This document shows positions 19,142-28,219 of a stretch of DNA of 64,000 nucleotides, piece after piece. The notes under the pieces were generated by a model. It made no database searches, had not been told where the DNA came from, and saw only the letters and a list, made by a program, of their open reading frames with translations. A program made the translations under genes and the position numbers. This DNA is from Nitrospirillum sp034653275. Lineage in GTDB: Bacteria > Pseudomonadota > Alphaproteobacteria > Azospirillales > Azospirillaceae. The stretch lies in NCBI RefSeq assembly GCF_034653275.1, contig NZ_JAYEES010000001.1:248001-312000 (forward strand), in the 5' to 3' direction. The first letter of the stretch is position 1. The number at the start of each line of letters is the position of its first letter.

Positions 19142-22100
19142 TCACGCCGACGCCGGCACGGCGTTGGCGGACGGTACTATCCCCTGGCGGCGGGCCAATT
19201 CCAACAGGGCATCATTGATGTGGGGCGCCGTCATACCCAACGGCAGCAACATGCCGCGGCCCCGCATCCGCAGGCGTTCCGCCTGGGCACCCAAGTCGAA
19301 GGCGGCGACGGTCAGGCCGGCCACCAGCATTTCCGTGAGGGTGTAGCACCAGGTTTCCGGCCAGACGGAGGGGAGGAAGCCCAGATGCGCATGATAGGCG
19401 CGAACCAGGTCCACGCCCTCATCCGCGGCGTAGACGCCGGTCACGTGAACACGCCCGGTTTCCAGCAAGGGCGCGTTGTCGCGGGAGTAGCCGACCAGCA
19501 GGAACTCCAAAGGCAAGGCCCGGTCCCGCGCATCCCGGGCGCACTCCAGCAGGACGCCGTATCCCTTGGCATCGCCGATGGCGCCGACAATGGCCACCCG
19601 CACCATCGACGGCCGGGCCGGCATTGGCTCCGCCGACGGAATCTCCCGGTCCGGATGGGGTTGCACCGCCAGGCCGATGCCGGTCCCCGGGAACTGGGCT
19701 GCCAGACGGCGCGCCGTGTCCTGCGTGGGACAGATCACCCGCTGGGCCCCGGCCAGAAAGGCCGCCATGGACCGGCGCCAGGCGGCGACCGGCGGATATC
19801 CCGCCAAGTCCCCGGATCTCAGGAAATGGCCGTTGTCACGCACGCACGCCTCGCACACGGCCACCGCCGGTTCGCCGCAATAGCGATCGCTGCCATCCAC
19901 CAGATTGATGCGCGGGCAATACCAGACGTAATCATGGACATGGACGTCATATGGCCATTGACCGGCCAGCATGGCCAACAGCGCGGCCGGCACGCCCTTG
20001 ACGTGATGAACCACCATGCGGCCCACACCCAAGGCCTGCAGGTCACGCAACAAGTCCGGCAGCGCCGCCAAGCCTTGGTACACCAGGGACTGGAGTTGCG
20101 GCGCGCCGGCGATTTCCAGTCGTACGCGCGGCACCTCCCCCGCCTCGTCTCCCCAGCCCTCGGGCCGCAGCACCACCACGCCGACACCCTGCGCCCTCAG
20201 CGAGGCGACCTGGCCGTCGACAAAACGGTCCGTGCCGCCACCCAGGACAGGACAAAGCACGAGGCAGGTCTGCGAACCCAGGGTGCGCGCCCCCAGGGTG
20301 CGCGCCCAGGCCAGGTCCAACGCGCGCCGGAATGGCAGCAGCGGATCGGCCGCGATGAAAGCATGCACGGCAGGCTGGTAGTCAGGATGCCGCTGGTCCA
20401 GCAGCGTGAGCGCCGCGGCGATGCGGTCCGCCTTTTCCCCGCCGAAGGACGAACCGCCGACATGACCGACCAGGGTGTCGAGCGCCGCGACGTTACGCCA
20501 CCCCCGCGCCCGTGCCCGCCAGCAGAAATCGTTTTCCTCGCCATAGCCCCGGCCAAACGTTTCGGCATCGAAATAGCCCACGTCGTCCAGGCAGTCGCGT
20601 CGAATGTAGAAACAAAAACCCACGCCCGTTGGCACGTCCGCGACCTTGCCTGGCAACGCCGTGGCGGCCAGTCCATCGAGGAAAGGCACCGAGACCTCGG
20701 CCAGCGGGGTCCCCTCGGGATCGGGATAGCTAAGAATGGTCGCGTCGTTGGACAGCGGGGTCACCGTCCCTACCGCGGCGTCCCGGTAGGCGGCGGCGGC
20801 CAGACGGCGCAGCCAATCCCCGTGAACCATGGCATCGGCGTTCAGCAGGACCACGTCACGATCAGGGTGCAAGGCCATGCCTCGGTTGACCGTGCGCACA
20901 AAGCCCAGGTTCCCGGGATTGCGCAACACCGTCGCCCAACCCTCGGTCGCGACCTCGTCAACCAGCGCCGACACGGCCGTGTCGGCCGGACCATCGGCGA
21001 TCAGGATGACTTCGGCGGGTGGTCCAGCCTGCTCCCCCGCCATGCTCTCGCGCAGCGACGCCAAGCAGGCCCGCGTCACGGCGACGTCGCCATAAACGGG
21101 GATGATGATGTCTACCGGCCGCATGCGCCCGGACGCGGCCGGGCGGGGCCGGATCGCGTCCTCAATTGGCAGCGCGCCGCCCTGCCAATAGGCGGGCTCG
21201 CCGGTGGCGGGGAAAAGGGGCCGCACGCCCTGCCCCACAGGCACGGTCTGGAACGCCGCGCCCCCTTCCTCCGGTCGGAAGACCAAGCGGCGCGCCTGCC
21301 CATCCGGATCCACCAGGTCAAGGGCGACCGGCCGCGCGGGATGGGCGGCGTCCCAGGCCAGCACCGACCACTCGGCGTCACCCGGCGGAACGGCGCCCGC
21401 CGTCTCGGAAGCGGACAGGCGGATGAAGCGCGCCCCAAGGCGGGGCGGCCGGGTCATGGCGCCCGCCAAGGGGGTGCCCGCTGCCGACATGCCATTGACG
21501 GTGACCTGGACCTGGGCATTTCCCGCCAAGTCCGATGGCATGGTGAAGCTGAACAGGCAGAGGCGCGGATCCTGCTGGTCCGGGACCAAGGTGGTTTGGC
21601 TTACGGTCAGCCCATTCCATATAAGCTCGGCCCGCCCCCCTGGCGCCGGCGCGATGCCCTCGATCCGGCCGGCGCGGGTGTGGACCACGGCCGGCACAAC
21701 GCTCCCGGCCACAAGGCTGCGCAAGGCGGCAAGGCAGGTGTCGTTGGTTTCGGCATTCCAGCAAAGCGCGGGGATGAGGCGATCCAGGGCGGCGGCCAAA
21801 TCCTCAAAGGATCCCGACAGCGCCTGGAATAAACCGACCGCCGCCAAGGGATGGGTGCTGTCCATCTCCAAAGCGCGGGTGAAGCAGCCCGCAGCCTGAT
21901 GGCACCGGCCCCTGCTTAAGGCGACAACACCTTCCAGGATGATATCAAGCGCGATTTTTCCGCCTTGGACCAGACGGGCGGCATAGTGGGCGGCCTCTTC
22001 CAGTCGACCGGCCCCCATGGTGGCATGCACCAGCCCCCGCAGCGCGGCCAGTCGAGTTTCAGGCTCCGCCAGCGCCACCCAACCCAAGGCTATGGCGGCG

Positions 22101-22177
22101 TCATAGTCCTTCCTGGCCGAGGCCGCTTCCATGTCCTGCAGCGTCCGATCCCGGACTGGAGAAGACAAGCCGGACAT
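19142..22177 (-). CDS. large multidomain glycosyltransferase (TPR-like, GT2, GT4-like)
   Basis: A protein of about 1011 residues. Residues 1-150 look like TPR-type helical repeats (YDAAIALGWVALAEPETRLA, GCFTRALEMDSTHPLAAV). A beta-rich linker follows. Residues about 350-600 form a GT2 domain with VDIIIPVYGDVAVTRACLAS, nucleotide-contact VLLNADAMVHGDW (DxD-like) and ENDFCWRARARGW. The C-terminal 350 residues resemble a GT-B domain (FLPSVWPETWCYTLTEML, DLGAQAERLRMRG). Fused GT2-GT4 proteins of this size occur in O-antigen and surface glycoprotein loci. It lies between the methyltransferase and a protein unit that includes an RTX-repeat gene. Specificity unknown. Confidence 0.82.
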   Translation of the reverse strand: MSGLSSPVRDRTLQDMEAASARKDYDAAIALGWVALAEPETRLAALRGLVHATMGAGRLEEAAHYAARLVQGGKIALDIILEGVVALSRGRCHQAAGCFTRALEMDSTHPLAAVGLFQALSGSFEDLAAALDRLIPALCWNAETNDTCLAALRSLVAGSVVPAVVHTRAGRIEGIAPAPGGRAELIWNGLTVSQTTLVPDQQDPRLCLFSFTMPSDLAGNAQVQVTVNGMSAAGTPLAGAMTRPPRLGARFIRLSASETAGAVPPGDAEWSVLAWDAAHPARPVALDLVDPDGQARRLVFRPEEGGAAFQTVPVGQGVRPLFPATGEPAYWQGGALPIEDAIRPRPAASGRMRPVDIIIPVYGDVAVTRACLASLRESMAGEQAGPPAEVILIADGPADTAVSALVDEVATEGWATVLRNPGNLGFVRTVNRGMALHPDRDVVLLNADAMVHGDWLRRLAAAAYRDAAVGTVTPLSNDATILSYPDPEGTPLAEVSVPFLDGLAATALPGKVADVPTGVGFCFYIRRDCLDDVGYFDAETFGRGYGEENDFCWRARARGWRNVAALDTLVGHVGGSSFGGEKADRIAAALTLLDQRHPDYQPAVHAFIAADPLLPFRRALDLAWARTLGARTLGSQTCLVLCPVLGGGTDRFVDGQVASLRAQGVGVVVLRPEGWGDEAGEVPRVRLEIAGAPQLQSLVYQGLAALPDLLRDLQALGVGRMVVHHVKGVPAALLAMLAGQWPYDVHVHDYVWYCPRINLVDGSDRYCGEPAVAVCEACVRDNGHFLRSGDLAGYPPVAAWRRSMAAFLAGAQRVICPTQDTARRLAAQFPGTGIGLAVQPHPDREIPSAEPMPARPSMVRVAIVGAIGDAKGYGVLLECARDARDRALPLEFLLVGYSRDNAPLLETGRVHVTGVYAADEGVDLVRAYHAHLGFLPSVWPETWCYTLTEMLVAGLTVAAFDLGAQAERLRMRGRGMLLPLGMTAPHINDALLELARRQGIVPSANAVPASA

Positions 22178-22190
22178 CACACCGATCGCA

Positions 22191-22994
22191 TCATCGCGGT
22201 AGGATCGCGACCTTCATCGCCATCAAGGGATCCTGGGGCTGGCTGGAACGGCACAGCACCCCTGCCTGCCCATCAATGTCGCCATGGCGCAGGAAGCGAA
22301 CGGTGTAGTCCAGGCGGTGGGTTGCGGCCAGCGGCCCCACCAGGCGGAAGCCAGCGCCCAGCAGGGGCAGGCCCCGGCCCTGCGTCCCCGCCAGGGTGCC
22401 GGCCTTCACCCAGGTGCCGGCCTGGTCGATTGGATTGGCGGCGCAATATTCCAGACAGTCGGCCAGTTCGGGCGAACCGACGACGGTGAAGCCCTCAAGC
22501 CACAGAAGATGATCGCCGGCCGACGCCCATTCGCCGCCGGCGAAGACCTTATCCCCCATGCGCTGGATGTGCGCGACCAACCGTACGTCGACATTGGCGG
22601 GAACCGTCTCATCCCCCAACCGCTGCACACCAATGGCGACCGAAGAGGACAGCTGACCGTTCAGGGTCAAGGTGGTGAGCAGCAACGGTGCCGAATCCGG
22701 CGTGACCAACACGGCCACGCCGTTCGACCCGTTGATCCACGTAGAGGTGCTGAGACCGTCCGGTGTCAGGAATTGCGGGGCCTTGCGCCCAGGTTCCGGA
22801 AGTGACGACAGCTGGACACAGGGGAAGGTCACGCCCTTGACCTGCTGCCGACCTTCGGCGCCGAGGCGGGCGGTGATGTAATAGGTTCCTTCTGGCAGGG
22901 CCATGACCTTGGGCGTCGCCCGCACCGGATCGCCACCAGGGGCAGAAGTGGTCACCGCCGTCGTGCCGGCCGTCGCCAGGATATTGGGCTGCAT
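22191..22994 (-). CDS. hypothetical protein next to RTX protein and glycosyltransferases
   Basis: A 267-residue protein I cannot assign. It lacks a clear signal peptide or membrane helix and reads as mostly beta-strand, with alternating hydrophobic residues (GVAVLVTPDSAPLLLTTLTL, VDVRLVAHIQRM). It ends with CRSSQPQDPLMAMKVAILPR. It sits 13 bp upstream of the large glycosyltransferase on the same strand and 139 bp downstream of the RTX gene. That position suggests a carbohydrate-binding or structural protein of the same surface system, which is only inference. Confidence 0.5.
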   Translation of the reverse strand: MQPNILATAGTTAVTTSAPGGDPVRATPKVMALPEGTYYITARLGAEGRQQVKGVTFPCVQLSSLPEPGRKAPQFLTPDGLSTSTWINGSNGVAVLVTPDSAPLLLTTLTLNGQLSSSVAIGVQRLGDETVPANVDVRLVAHIQRMGDKVFAGGEWASAGDHLLWLEGFTVVGSPELADCLEYCAANPIDQAGTWVKAGTLAGTQGRGLPLLGAGFRLVGPLAATHRLDYTVRFLRHGDIDGQAGVLCRSSQPQDPLMAMKVAILPR

Positions 22995-23133
22995 GAGTCT
23001 ACCAATACGGAAGGGAATGGAAGCACCCGAACCCTGCCCTGGAATAAACCTGAATGCAAGAAGACCGTGGCGCAGAAACGACTATGGCGGGCACGAGGCC
23101 CGCCATAGTGTAACTCATGTATAGAAGACTGTA

Positions 23134-24117
23134 TCAGCCCTTGCTGGTGAACCAGTTGAGGTTGACGCCGGTCACGCCCTGAACGGTCACGGTGGTGCCG
23201 TCCGGCAGGGTCAGGATGGTGTTGCCGCCGCTGACCGTGGCGTTGCTGATCAACGAGACAAGGTCCAGCGTCTTGCCGGCGCCGTAGTTGGTGCTGGTGA
23301 AGCCCAGCGTGTCCTTAGTCGGGTCGAAGCTGGCGACCGTGTCATTGCCGCTGCCCGGGCTGAAAATGAAGGTGTCATTGCCGGCGCCACCGACCAAGCT
23401 GTCGTTGCCCGATTCACCGATGATGAAGCTGCCGCCGCTGCTGGCATAAATGGTGTCGTCACCGGCGCCACCGCCCAGGGTATCGAAACCACTGCTGGAA
23501 CGGCCGTCAATGACGTCATTGCCGGCACCACCATTGATGATGTCATTGCCCGCGCTGGAGCTGATGATGTCGTTGGTGGAGGAGCCAATAACGCTGTCGT
23601 TGCCGGTACCGGCAACGACGGTGTTGGCGAGACCGCCGCCCGAGCCCGACCCGCCACTCAGCACCAGGAAGTCATTGCCGGCGTCGCCGACGACGACCTT
23701 GCCGCCGGAGCTGGCGTCCAGGAACAGGGCAGTGGTGTTGCCGGCGGCGGTGCCGGTCAGCACGACGGAGGTGAGGCTGCTGTCGGCCACGACGTTGGTG
23801 ACGACGCTGCTACCGGTGGAGGTGCCCGCCGCCGTCTGCGACAGGTCGACAGCCGCCAGGGTCGGGTTGGCGCTGGAGCCCGAAACGACGACGCTGCTCA
23901 CCGAGCTTACGGCCTGTGTGCCGAACGTGATGGTCGAGGACAGGGTTTGCGTGGGCGTGCTGGCCGACGTCGGCGCAACGGTGGCGATGCTCAGCGTCCC
24001 GGTGCTGTTCGCAAGGATGCCGGACAGGGCCGTCGTGATCTTGTTTTGATCCGCTTGCGAGACGGTCGGCGCCGTCGAGAAGCTAACCGTACCGTTACCA
24101 CCGGAAAGAGTCGGCAT
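23134..24117 (-). CDS. RTX-type calcium-binding repeat protein, probably type I secreted
   Basis: A 327-residue acidic, Ser/Thr-rich protein without a cleavable signal. The central region (about residues 165-265) contains RTX nonapeptides of the form GGxGxDxIx: INGGAGNDVIDG, LGGGAGDDTIYA and LVGGAGNDTFIF. These bind calcium in a parallel beta-roll and mark type I secretion substrates. The C-terminus (TILTLPDGTTVTVQGVTGVN) resembles RTX secretion-signal regions. The first 130 residues are a Thr/Ser-rich beta domain (TLSSTITFGTQAVSSVSSVV). It is first in a strand-coherent block with glycosyltransferases and may be their glycosylation target. No type I secretion genes are in the window. Confidence 0.82.
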   Translation of the reverse strand: MPTLSGGNGTVSFSTAPTVSQADQNKITTALSGILANSTGTLSIATVAPTSASTPTQTLSSTITFGTQAVSSVSSVVVSGSSANPTLAAVDLSQTAAGTSTGSSVVTNVVADSSLTSVVLTGTAAGNTTALFLDASSGGKVVVGDAGNDFLVLSGGSGSGGGLANTVVAGTGNDSVIGSSTNDIISSSAGNDIINGGAGNDVIDGRSSSGFDTLGGGAGDDTIYASSGGSFIIGESGNDSLVGGAGNDTFIFSPGSGNDTVASFDPTKDTLGFTSTNYGAGKTLDLVSLISNATVSGGNTILTLPDGTTVTVQGVTGVNLNWFTSKG

Positions 24118-24605
24118 ATTTTAATACCCCCGCTAAAACGTCGCTTTTGGCTATAGGAGCCGCAGCCCGCTGCGGCACTGACGCGTCAGTTAAAACCCCT
24201 TGGCGAATTTATTAACGCGTTCCGCCAGTCCCGCGTGGAAGTAGGTATAATTCACGTCGGTTCCGCTGCACAAGACGGATTCAAGAAGATTATCGCCTTA
24301 ATTTTAGATGTAAGCCGCATAGACACATCGACCAAAGAAAAGCGACCGGCAAGCAGGCCGGGATTTTAGCCCATTAGACCTATTACCTTCGGCAAGTTGG
24401 CCGGCTTGGCCGCCTCGGCGACGGGGAAAAACAACTCGACAGCCGTTCGCGGGTGCAGCGATTCGGGCGCCGGCCTGAGAGCGACATCCGCCGAGGTTAA
24501 CCGTATCCAAACGACCAACCCCGCGCTTATAAAGCCGTGATTAAAAGATTGACGCTCAACCCGGGCCTATGGCCTTTTCCGGGCTTAGCGTCCTTGGCTT
24601 AGGCC
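24118..24605. other. intergenic region between divergent RTX and UbiA-like genes
   Basis: This 488-bp stretch is AT-richer than its surroundings and carries no supportable gene. Near the RTX start it holds GCCGCAGC-cc-GCTGCGGC (24159-24176), immediately followed by the palindrome ACTGACGCGTCAGT (24177-24190), a plausible hairpin and operator for the RTX gene. At 24551-24592 an imperfect stem (GACGCTnAnCCCGG and its complement) precedes the UbiA-like gene. Promoters for both directions probably lie here. Confidence 0.5.
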
Positions 24606-26120
24606 ATGACACGGTATATTTGCACAGATATTCAACGCGCTGGCGATCATATTATGGGGGTCCACCAACCGATGAGCGGCGCCGAAAGCAAGCCCGCGGT
24701 CCACGTTGCCGAAGTGCCCTTGGTGGTGGACATCGATGGCACCCTTATCCGGACCGATCTTCTCATTGAGAATTTCTTTACCATGCTGGCCACCAAACCT
24801 TTGGCGGCCTTGGGCATATGGCGTTTGCCGCTGCGCAGCAAAGCCTGGCTGAAAGATTATCTGGCTGCAAATGCCGACCTTGATGTCACGACACTGCCGC
24901 TTAATCAGCCGGTTGTCGACTTTCTTCTTCAAGAAAAAGCCAAGGGTCGCCGTATTTACTTGGCGTCGGCCTCGAATCAACGACTTGTCGAGGCTTTGGC
25001 GCGGCATCTGGGCTTCATCGATGGCACCTTCGGGTCGAGTGGGACCGTCAACCTGTCGGGCGAGGCCAAGGCCGAAGCACTGTGCCGTGCGTTCGGCGAT
25101 CGGGGCTTCGACTATATTGGCAACGATTGGGTTGATTTCGCGGTGTGGCGCCGCTGCCGCACCGCCATCGCGACCAACACGACAGCCCGCCTGGTGCGGC
25201 GATTGAAGGCGGAACGTCAGGAAGCCGTTGAACTGGCCGCACCCAAGGCCGGGCTCAAGGTTTATCTGAAAGCCATTCGCGTGCATCAGTGGCTGAAGAA
25301 CCTGCTGGTGTTCGTACCGCTGCTGGCCAGCCATGACCTGACCGGCCACACCATCGCCGACAGCCTTCTGGCGGCCCTGGCCTTCAGTCTCGCGGCTTCC
25401 AGCGCCTATCTGCTGAACGATCTGCTGGATCTGCCCAACGACCGGGCCCATACCAGCAAACGCCACCGCCCCCTGGCCAGCGGTCGCCTGCCCCTGATCC
25501 AGGGAGCCACGCTGGCGCCCCTGCTGCTGGGCGTCTCCGCCCTGTGCGGCCTGACGGTGTCGACCGGCTTCCTCGGCGTCCTGGCCGCTTATTACGTCAT
25601 CACCCTGGCCTACTCGCTGCATCTCAAGCGCCACATGCTGATCGACGTGCTGACGTTGGCCGGGCTCTATACCATGCGCATCCTGGCGGGCAGCGCCGCC
25701 ATCGACCGGCCCTCGTCCGCCTGGCTGCTGGGCTTCTCCGTGTTCGTCTTCCTCTGCCTGGCCTTGATCAAACGCTACATCGAGTTGGTCGGCAGCCTGA
25801 AGGCGAACAAGGGCAATCCCAAGGGCCGCGGTTATCGGCTGGAGGATCTCAGCATCCTGTCGGGCTTGGCCAGCGCCAGCGGCTATTGTTCCGTCCTGAT
25901 CCTGGCGTTGTATTTCAACAGCCCCGAGGTCCACGTCCTTTACAGCAACCCGTCGCTGCTGTGGCTGGCCTGCGCGCCCCTTCTATATTGGATCAGCCGC
26001 CTGCTGCTGCTGGCCCATCGCGGCGAGTTGCACGACGATCCCGTTGTTTTCGCCGCGACCGACCGCACCAGCCTGATCACCGGCGCCATCATGGTGGCCA
26101 TCGTCCTGGCGGCGGTCTGA
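24606..26120 (+). CDS. HAD-UbiA fusion: polyprenyl-phosphate phosphoribosyltransferase-like (NoeC / Rv3806c type)
   Basis: A 504-residue two-part protein. Residues about 38-215 are a HAD-type phosphatase domain with motif I VDIDGTLIRTD and motif IV GNDWVD. Residues about 220-500 are a UbiA prenyltransferase membrane domain with NDLLDLPNDRAHTSKRHRP, the Mg/prenyl-diphosphate site, and the second motif ALIKRYIELVG. The UbiA part resembles decaprenyl-phosphate 5-phosphoribosyltransferase, and the HAD part could remove the 5-phosphate in the next step. The following two genes match the oxidase and reductase of the same pathway, which strongly supports this reading. An internal ATG at 24672 is a possible start. 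Confidence 0.85.
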   Translation: MTRYICTDIQRAGDHIMGVHQPMSGAESKPAVHVAEVPLVVDIDGTLIRTDLLIENFFTMLATKPLAALGIWRLPLRSKAWLKDYLAANADLDVTTLPLNQPVVDFLLQEKAKGRRIYLASASNQRLVEALARHLGFIDGTFGSSGTVNLSGEAKAEALCRAFGDRGFDYIGNDWVDFAVWRRCRTAIATNTTARLVRRLKAERQEAVELAAPKAGLKVYLKAIRVHQWLKNLLVFVPLLASHDLTGHTIADSLLAALAFSLAASSAYLLNDLLDLPNDRAHTSKRHRPLASGRLPLIQGATLAPLLLGVSALCGLTVSTGFLGVLAAYYVITLAYSLHLKRHMLIDVLTLAGLYTMRILAGSAAIDRPSSAWLLGFSVFVFLCLALIKRYIELVGSLKANKGNPKGRGYRLEDLSILSGLASASGYCSVLILALYFNSPEVHVLYSNPSLLWLACAPLLYWISRLLLLAHRGELHDDPVVFAATDRTSLITGAIMVAIVLAAV

Positions 26121-26123
26121 CCC

Positions 26124-27461
26124 ATGCGCCAGCCCATAAAGTCCTGGGGAAATCTGGGCGCCGTCGAGCACGACGTGGCGACGCCCGCCTTTCGCGAGGA
26201 TGCCGCCCCCTTGCTATCCGCCCTGGTGGATAAGGCCGGCAGCGTGCTGGCGCACGGATTGGGCCGCTCCTACGGCGACAGCCCGCTGAACGCGGGCGGC
26301 GGCTTGCTGGTCACCCGCCGCATGGATCGCTGCCATGCCTTCGACACCGCCACCGGCGTATTGCGGGCGGACGCGGGCCTGAGCCTGGCCGATCTGCACG
26401 TCATCACCGTGCCGCGCGGCTGGTTCGTGGCCGTGACCCCGGGCACCAAGTTCGTCACCCTGGGCGGCGCAGTCGCCAACGACGTGCACGGCAAGAACCA
26501 CCATGTGGCGGGTAGCTTTGGCCATCACGTGCGGGCCCTGGGGCTGCGCCGGTCCGATGGCACCCTGGTGGACTGCGCGCCCGACCGCAACGCCGACCTG
26601 TTCCGCGCCACGATCGGCGGCTTGGGCCTGACCGGCCTGATCGAGTGGGTGGAAATCCAGCTGCAGGCCATCGCCTCATCGGACATGGAGGTCGAGAACA
26701 TCCGCTTCGACCATGTCGATCGCTTTTTCGACCTGGCGGCGGAAAGCCTGGACTGGCCCTACAGCGTGGCTTGGGTCGACTGCCTGAGCCAAGGTGCCGC
26801 CTTGGGAAGGGGCATCTTCTCCCGGGGGCGCCACGCCTCCGCTGGTCCGTGCGTCGCCCAGCCGGCGGGGTCCAAGCTGGCGGTGCCCCTGACCCCGCCC
26901 GTCAGCCTGATCAACGGCCTCAGTCTGCGCGCCTTCAACGCCGCCTATTATAACAGGCCCGGCGCCACCTTCACCGGCCGCAGCCATTTCGACGGCTTCT
27001 TCTATCCCTTGGACGGCGTGCACCACTGGAACCGCGTGTACGGCCCCCGGGGATTCTACCAGTACCAATGCGTCGTGCCGCCCGCCGTGGCGCGGGAGGC
27101 CGTGACGGAGCTGCTGGCCCGCATCGCGGCGTCGGGCACCGGATCGTGCCTGGTGGTGCTGAAGAACTTCGGCGACATCGCGCCCGCCGGCCTTCTGTCC
27201 TTCCCCATGGCGGGCACCACCCTGGCGTTGGACTTCCCCAACCAAGGTCAGCGCACCCTGGCCCTGATGGCGGATCTGGATCGCACGGTGGCGGCCGCCG
27301 GCGGACGGCTCTATCCCGCCAAGGACGCGCGCATGCCGGCGGACCTGTTCGCGGCGGGCTATCCCGCCGTGGTGGATTTCAAGCGGCACATTGACCCGGC
27401 CTTCATGTCCGACTTTTGGCGGCGCATGGAACAGGCCCCTACGAAGAGCGAACAGGCGTGA
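26124..27461 (+). CDS. DprE1-like FAD-dependent decaprenylphosphoryl-ribose 2'-oxidase homologue
   Basis: A 445-residue VAO-type FAD oxidoreductase. The PCMH FAD domain shows LGRSYGDSPLNAGGGLL, PGTKFVTLGGAVANDVHGKN and HVAGSFGHHVRALGLRR, which closely follow the mycobacterial DprE1 pattern. The C-terminal half carries FYQYQCVVP and VDFKRHIDPAF. DprE1 oxidises the 2'-hydroxyl of polyprenyl-phosphoryl-ribose as the first half of epimerisation to arabinose. The gene begins 3 bp after the UbiA-like stop and is followed at once by a DprE2-like reductase, the order seen in arabinose-donor clusters. Confidence 0.85.
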   Translation: MRQPIKSWGNLGAVEHDVATPAFREDAAPLLSALVDKAGSVLAHGLGRSYGDSPLNAGGGLLVTRRMDRCHAFDTATGVLRADAGLSLADLHVITVPRGWFVAVTPGTKFVTLGGAVANDVHGKNHHVAGSFGHHVRALGLRRSDGTLVDCAPDRNADLFRATIGGLGLTGLIEWVEIQLQAIASSDMEVENIRFDHVDRFFDLAAESLDWPYSVAWVDCLSQGAALGRGIFSRGRHASAGPCVAQPAGSKLAVPLTPPVSLINGLSLRAFNAAYYNRPGATFTGRSHFDGFFYPLDGVHHWNRVYGPRGFYQYQCVVPPAVAREAVTELLARIAASGTGSCLVVLKNFGDIAPAGLLSFPMAGTTLALDFPNQGQRTLALMADLDRTVAAAGGRLYPAKDARMPADLFAAGYPAVVDFKRHIDPAFMSDFWRRMEQAPTKSEQA

Positions 27462-27466
27462 CCGAA

Positions 27467-28219
27467 ATGACCGGACAAACCGTGGTGATCCTGGGGGCGA
27501 CCTCCGCCGTCGCAGAGCGTTACGCCCGCCTGCATGCGGGGCGCGGCGCGCGCCTGGTGCTGGCCGGCCGCGATGGCCGCCGGCTTGAGGCCATCGCCGC
27601 CGATCTGATGGCACGCGGCGCCGTGGGTGCCGAGGTTGCCGTGGTGGATCTGGCGGCACCGGCGGCGGGCTTCGACGCGGCTTGGACCGAGATGGCCACC
27701 AAGCTGGGCGGTCGGGTCGATACGGTGCTGCTGGCCTACGGCATCCTGGGCGACCAGAAGGCGGCCGAGGCCGACACCGCCGAAATGGCCCGCCAGCTGA
27801 CCACCAACATGACCAGCGCCTGCGCCTGGCTGACCGTCGCCGCCAATCATTTGGAGCGCCAGGGCCAAGGCACGCTGATCGCCATAGCGTCCGTCGCCGG
27901 TGACCGTGGACGCCAGTCCAACTATGTCTATGGTGCCGCCAAGGGCGGCCTGGCCCTGTTCGCGCAGGGCATGGCCCACCGTTTCGCCGGCACGAAGATA
28001 CAGGTGCTGACGGTGAAGCCCGGCTTCATCGATACGCCCATGACCGATGGCCTGGCCAAGGGCGGACCGCTGTGGGCCACGCCGGAGAAGGTCGCGGCCG
28101 ACATCGACAAGGCGGCCACCAAAGGCGCGACCACCCTCTACACCCCTTGGTTCTGGATGGGCATCATGATGATCATCCGCAACCTGCCCGGCGCCATCTT
28201 CAATCGGATGAAAATCTAA
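27467..28219 (+). CDS. DprE2-like SDR, decaprenylphosphoryl-2-keto-pentose reductase homologue
   Basis: A 250-residue short-chain dehydrogenase. The nucleotide loop reads GATSAVAERYARLHA, a degenerate glycine motif shared with DprE2, followed by LAGRDGRRLEAIA. The catalytic residues are the Ser of IASVAGDRG and the YGAAK motif (Tyr-x3-Lys). The enzyme would reduce the keto intermediate made by the preceding oxidase and so complete ribose to D-arabinose conversion on the lipid carrier. The TAA stop shares one base with the next ATG (TAATG). Confidence 0.85.
   Translation: MTGQTVVILGATSAVAERYARLHAGRGARLVLAGRDGRRLEAIAADLMARGAVGAEVAVVDLAAPAAGFDAAWTEMATKLGGRVDTVLLAYGILGDQKAAEADTAEMARQLTTNMTSACAWLTVAANHLERQGQGTLIAIASVAGDRGRQSNYVYGAAKGGLALFAQGMAHRFAGTKIQVLTVKPGFIDTPMTDGLAKGGPLWATPEKVAADIDKAATKGATTLYTPWFWMGIMMIIRNLPGAIFNRMKI

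Noticed and set aside
19220..21832. 870-residue plus-strand frame
   Set aside because: Antisense to the large glycosyltransferase; no recognisable motif.
24304..24510. 68-residue minus-strand frame in the RTX-UbiA gap
   Set aside because: No ribosome site, no homology pattern, and composition typical of intergenic sequence.
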